Below are positions 63,401 to 64,000 of a stretch of 64,000 bases of DNA, one piece after another. Both the position numbers and the translations under genes were made by a program. Location: assembly GCA_013298595.1 (NCBI GenBank), contig JAAFIG010000002.1:62001-126000 (forward strand). The letters run 5' to 3'. Each line of letters opens with the position of its first letter. Positions within the stretch are counted from its first letter, which is position 1. The notes under the pieces are model-generated. The model was not told the origin of the DNA, did not search any database, and saw only the letters and a list, made by a program, of their open reading frames with translations. The stretch is from Deinococcales bacterium. Lineage in GTDB: Bacteria; Deinococcota; Deinococci; Deinococcales; JAAFIG01.

Positions 63401-63414
63401 TGAAAGCGCTGTCA
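63401..63414. promoter_or_regulatory. LacI-type operator, autoregulatory
   Basis: TGAAAGCGCTGTCA, one mismatch from a perfect palindrome, 51 bases before the regulator GTG. Confidence 0.65.
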
Positions 63415-63650
63415 AGAGGTTTGGTCACAAGAACAAAAATCAAGAGCAAATCAGTTTGGTGGTATCACAAAGCGCAGCTCTACTGAAGATAAATGTCTAA
63501 AAAAGTAGCTTAGAAAGTCTATTTCTCGAGTATATAACCTAAAATATATAGTGTTTTAGGCAGAGATATTTTTGTGAGCCAGATTTCTTTTTTGGATAAT
63601 ATCGATGGGTAACTGACAAGTGCTTTTGACTAAGTACGTACTTCAATTTA

Positions 63651-63664
63651 TGAAAGGGCTTTCA
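63651..63664. promoter_or_regulatory. LacI-type operator before the SbtA-like gene
   Basis: TGAAAGGGCTTTCA, palindromic arms with a GG centre. 83 bases before the GTG at 63747. Confidence 0.5.
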
Positions 63665-63746
63665 GGCAAAATAAGTAAGTTATTTTTAACAATGCAACAG
63701 CGCACACCACAATTCTGGTAGTACCATTTTTGTAAACTGGTCAGTT

Positions 63747-64000
63747 GTGGATATTCTCGAGTTATTGCGTTTCAATCTGCTTTCACCAATGGTCTTAGCG
63801 TTCTTACTGGGTTTACTGGCTGTTTGGGTGCGTTCTGATCTCAGCTTACCCAAAGATTTTGCAGCCATTATCAGTGTCTACTTATTGTTCGCAATTGGCT
63901 TAAAAGGTGGTGCTGAACTTTCTGTCACACCATTCTCGAGCATTATTATGCCTATCATCGCCACTCTCATTTTAGGTGTGATCACACCACTGATTGCTTT
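63747..64000 (+). CDS. sbtA: SbtA-like sodium/bicarbonate transporter, 3' end outside window
   Basis: 84 residues visible from a GTG; no good ribosome site is seen, so the start is uncertain. FNLLSPMVLAFLLGLLAVWVRSDLSLPKDFAAIISVYLLFAIGLKGGAEL matches the first part of SbtA (DUF897) transporters, with two membrane helices and the LAIGLKGG-type motif. In cyanobacteria SbtA imports bicarbonate; in other bacteria the substrate is often untested. The operator at 63651 hints at control by the neighbouring LacI protein. Confidence 0.75.
   Translation, partial: MDILELLRFNLLSPMVLAFLLGLLAVWVRSDLSLPKDFAAIISVYLLFAIGLKGGAELSVTPFSSIIMPIIATLILGVITPLIA

Larger units (their letters stand above)
63351..63746. 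other. Divergent control region
   Basis: 396 bases between the LacI gene and the SbtA-like gene. It contains two operator-like palindromes (63401, 63651) and AT-rich stretches; no coding or RNA gene is recognised. Confidence 0.6.

Noticed and set aside
1-64000. CTCGAG sites as cloning-linker artefacts (XhoI)
   Set aside because: They lie inside intact reading frames and conserved motifs at high density, and in functional-looking hairpins, so they are native.

Overview
The window is an AT-leaning bacterial chromosome segment. Its most obvious sequence habit is an extreme abundance of the palindrome CTCGAG, which occurs inside genes, between genes and in terminator stems. The lineage cannot be fixed from sequence alone. 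Secreted proteins with short signal peptides ending AQ, a DUF4388/HAMP gene pair, a MalT-like regulator with a C-terminal winged helix and SbtA-type transport would fit a low-GC Deinococcota or a Chloroflexota-like bacterium, but this is a weak inference.

Region 1 (1-27340) is a surface-lipoprotein region. It holds at least five lipoproteins or fragments with Ig-like domains and six RCC1-repeat proteins, five of them lipoproteins. The genes are visibly still duplicating. There is a 1848-bp tandem duplication whose ends fall on a 13-bp repeat containing CTCGAG, a three-unit tandem array whose last unit is cut at CTCGAG and runs into what looks like the tail of a histidine kinase gene followed by an orphan response regulator, and an inverted pair of near-identical RCC1 genes 13.6 kb apart. 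A recurrent element (core GTAAC-N6-GTTAC or a variant) lies just upstream of most of these genes. Also here are a GMC oxidoreductase, a DUF1016 protein that has lost its nuclease core, a beta-propeller/cytochrome c protein and a CHRD/SOD-like lipoprotein.

Region 2 (27388-42600) starts with a 953-aa ATPase/TPR/winged-helix regulator. It continues with one co-directional cluster: tnsA, tnsB, tnsC, tniQ, cas6e, a seven-repeat CRISPR array, cas8e, cas7e, cas5e. There is no cas1, cas2, cas3 or separate cse2. This is the gene logic of a CRISPR-associated transposon built on a type I-E Cascade, and it is the most interesting object in the window. An Xre-type regulator and a four-gene operon of unknown function (two paralogues, one orphan gene, one OrfA-like HTH protein) follow, then a convergent intergenic gap rich in direct and inverted repeats. 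Transposon ends could not be assigned with confidence.

Region 3 (42640-44882) has an NAD(P)-binding reductase, an unrecognised protein and a ThuA-like protein.

Region 4 (44848-63350, all minus strand) is a plant/algal glycan locus read from right to left: LacI-family regulator, sugar-binding protein, two ABC permeases, a two-domain secreted glycosidase (clan-A plus GH81), GH1 beta-glucosidase, DUF4388 protein, HAMP membrane protein, GH43 beta-xylosidase, xylose isomerase, xylulokinase, and a 1020-aa fusion of two ABC permeases with an acyltransferase-3 domain. Beta-glucan and xylan oligomers would be cut outside and inside the cell, imported by the ABC system (no ATPase gene is present here, so a shared one is implied), and xylose fed to the pentose phosphate pathway. 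Three LacI-type operators flank the regulator. The window ends inside an SbtA-like transporter gene.
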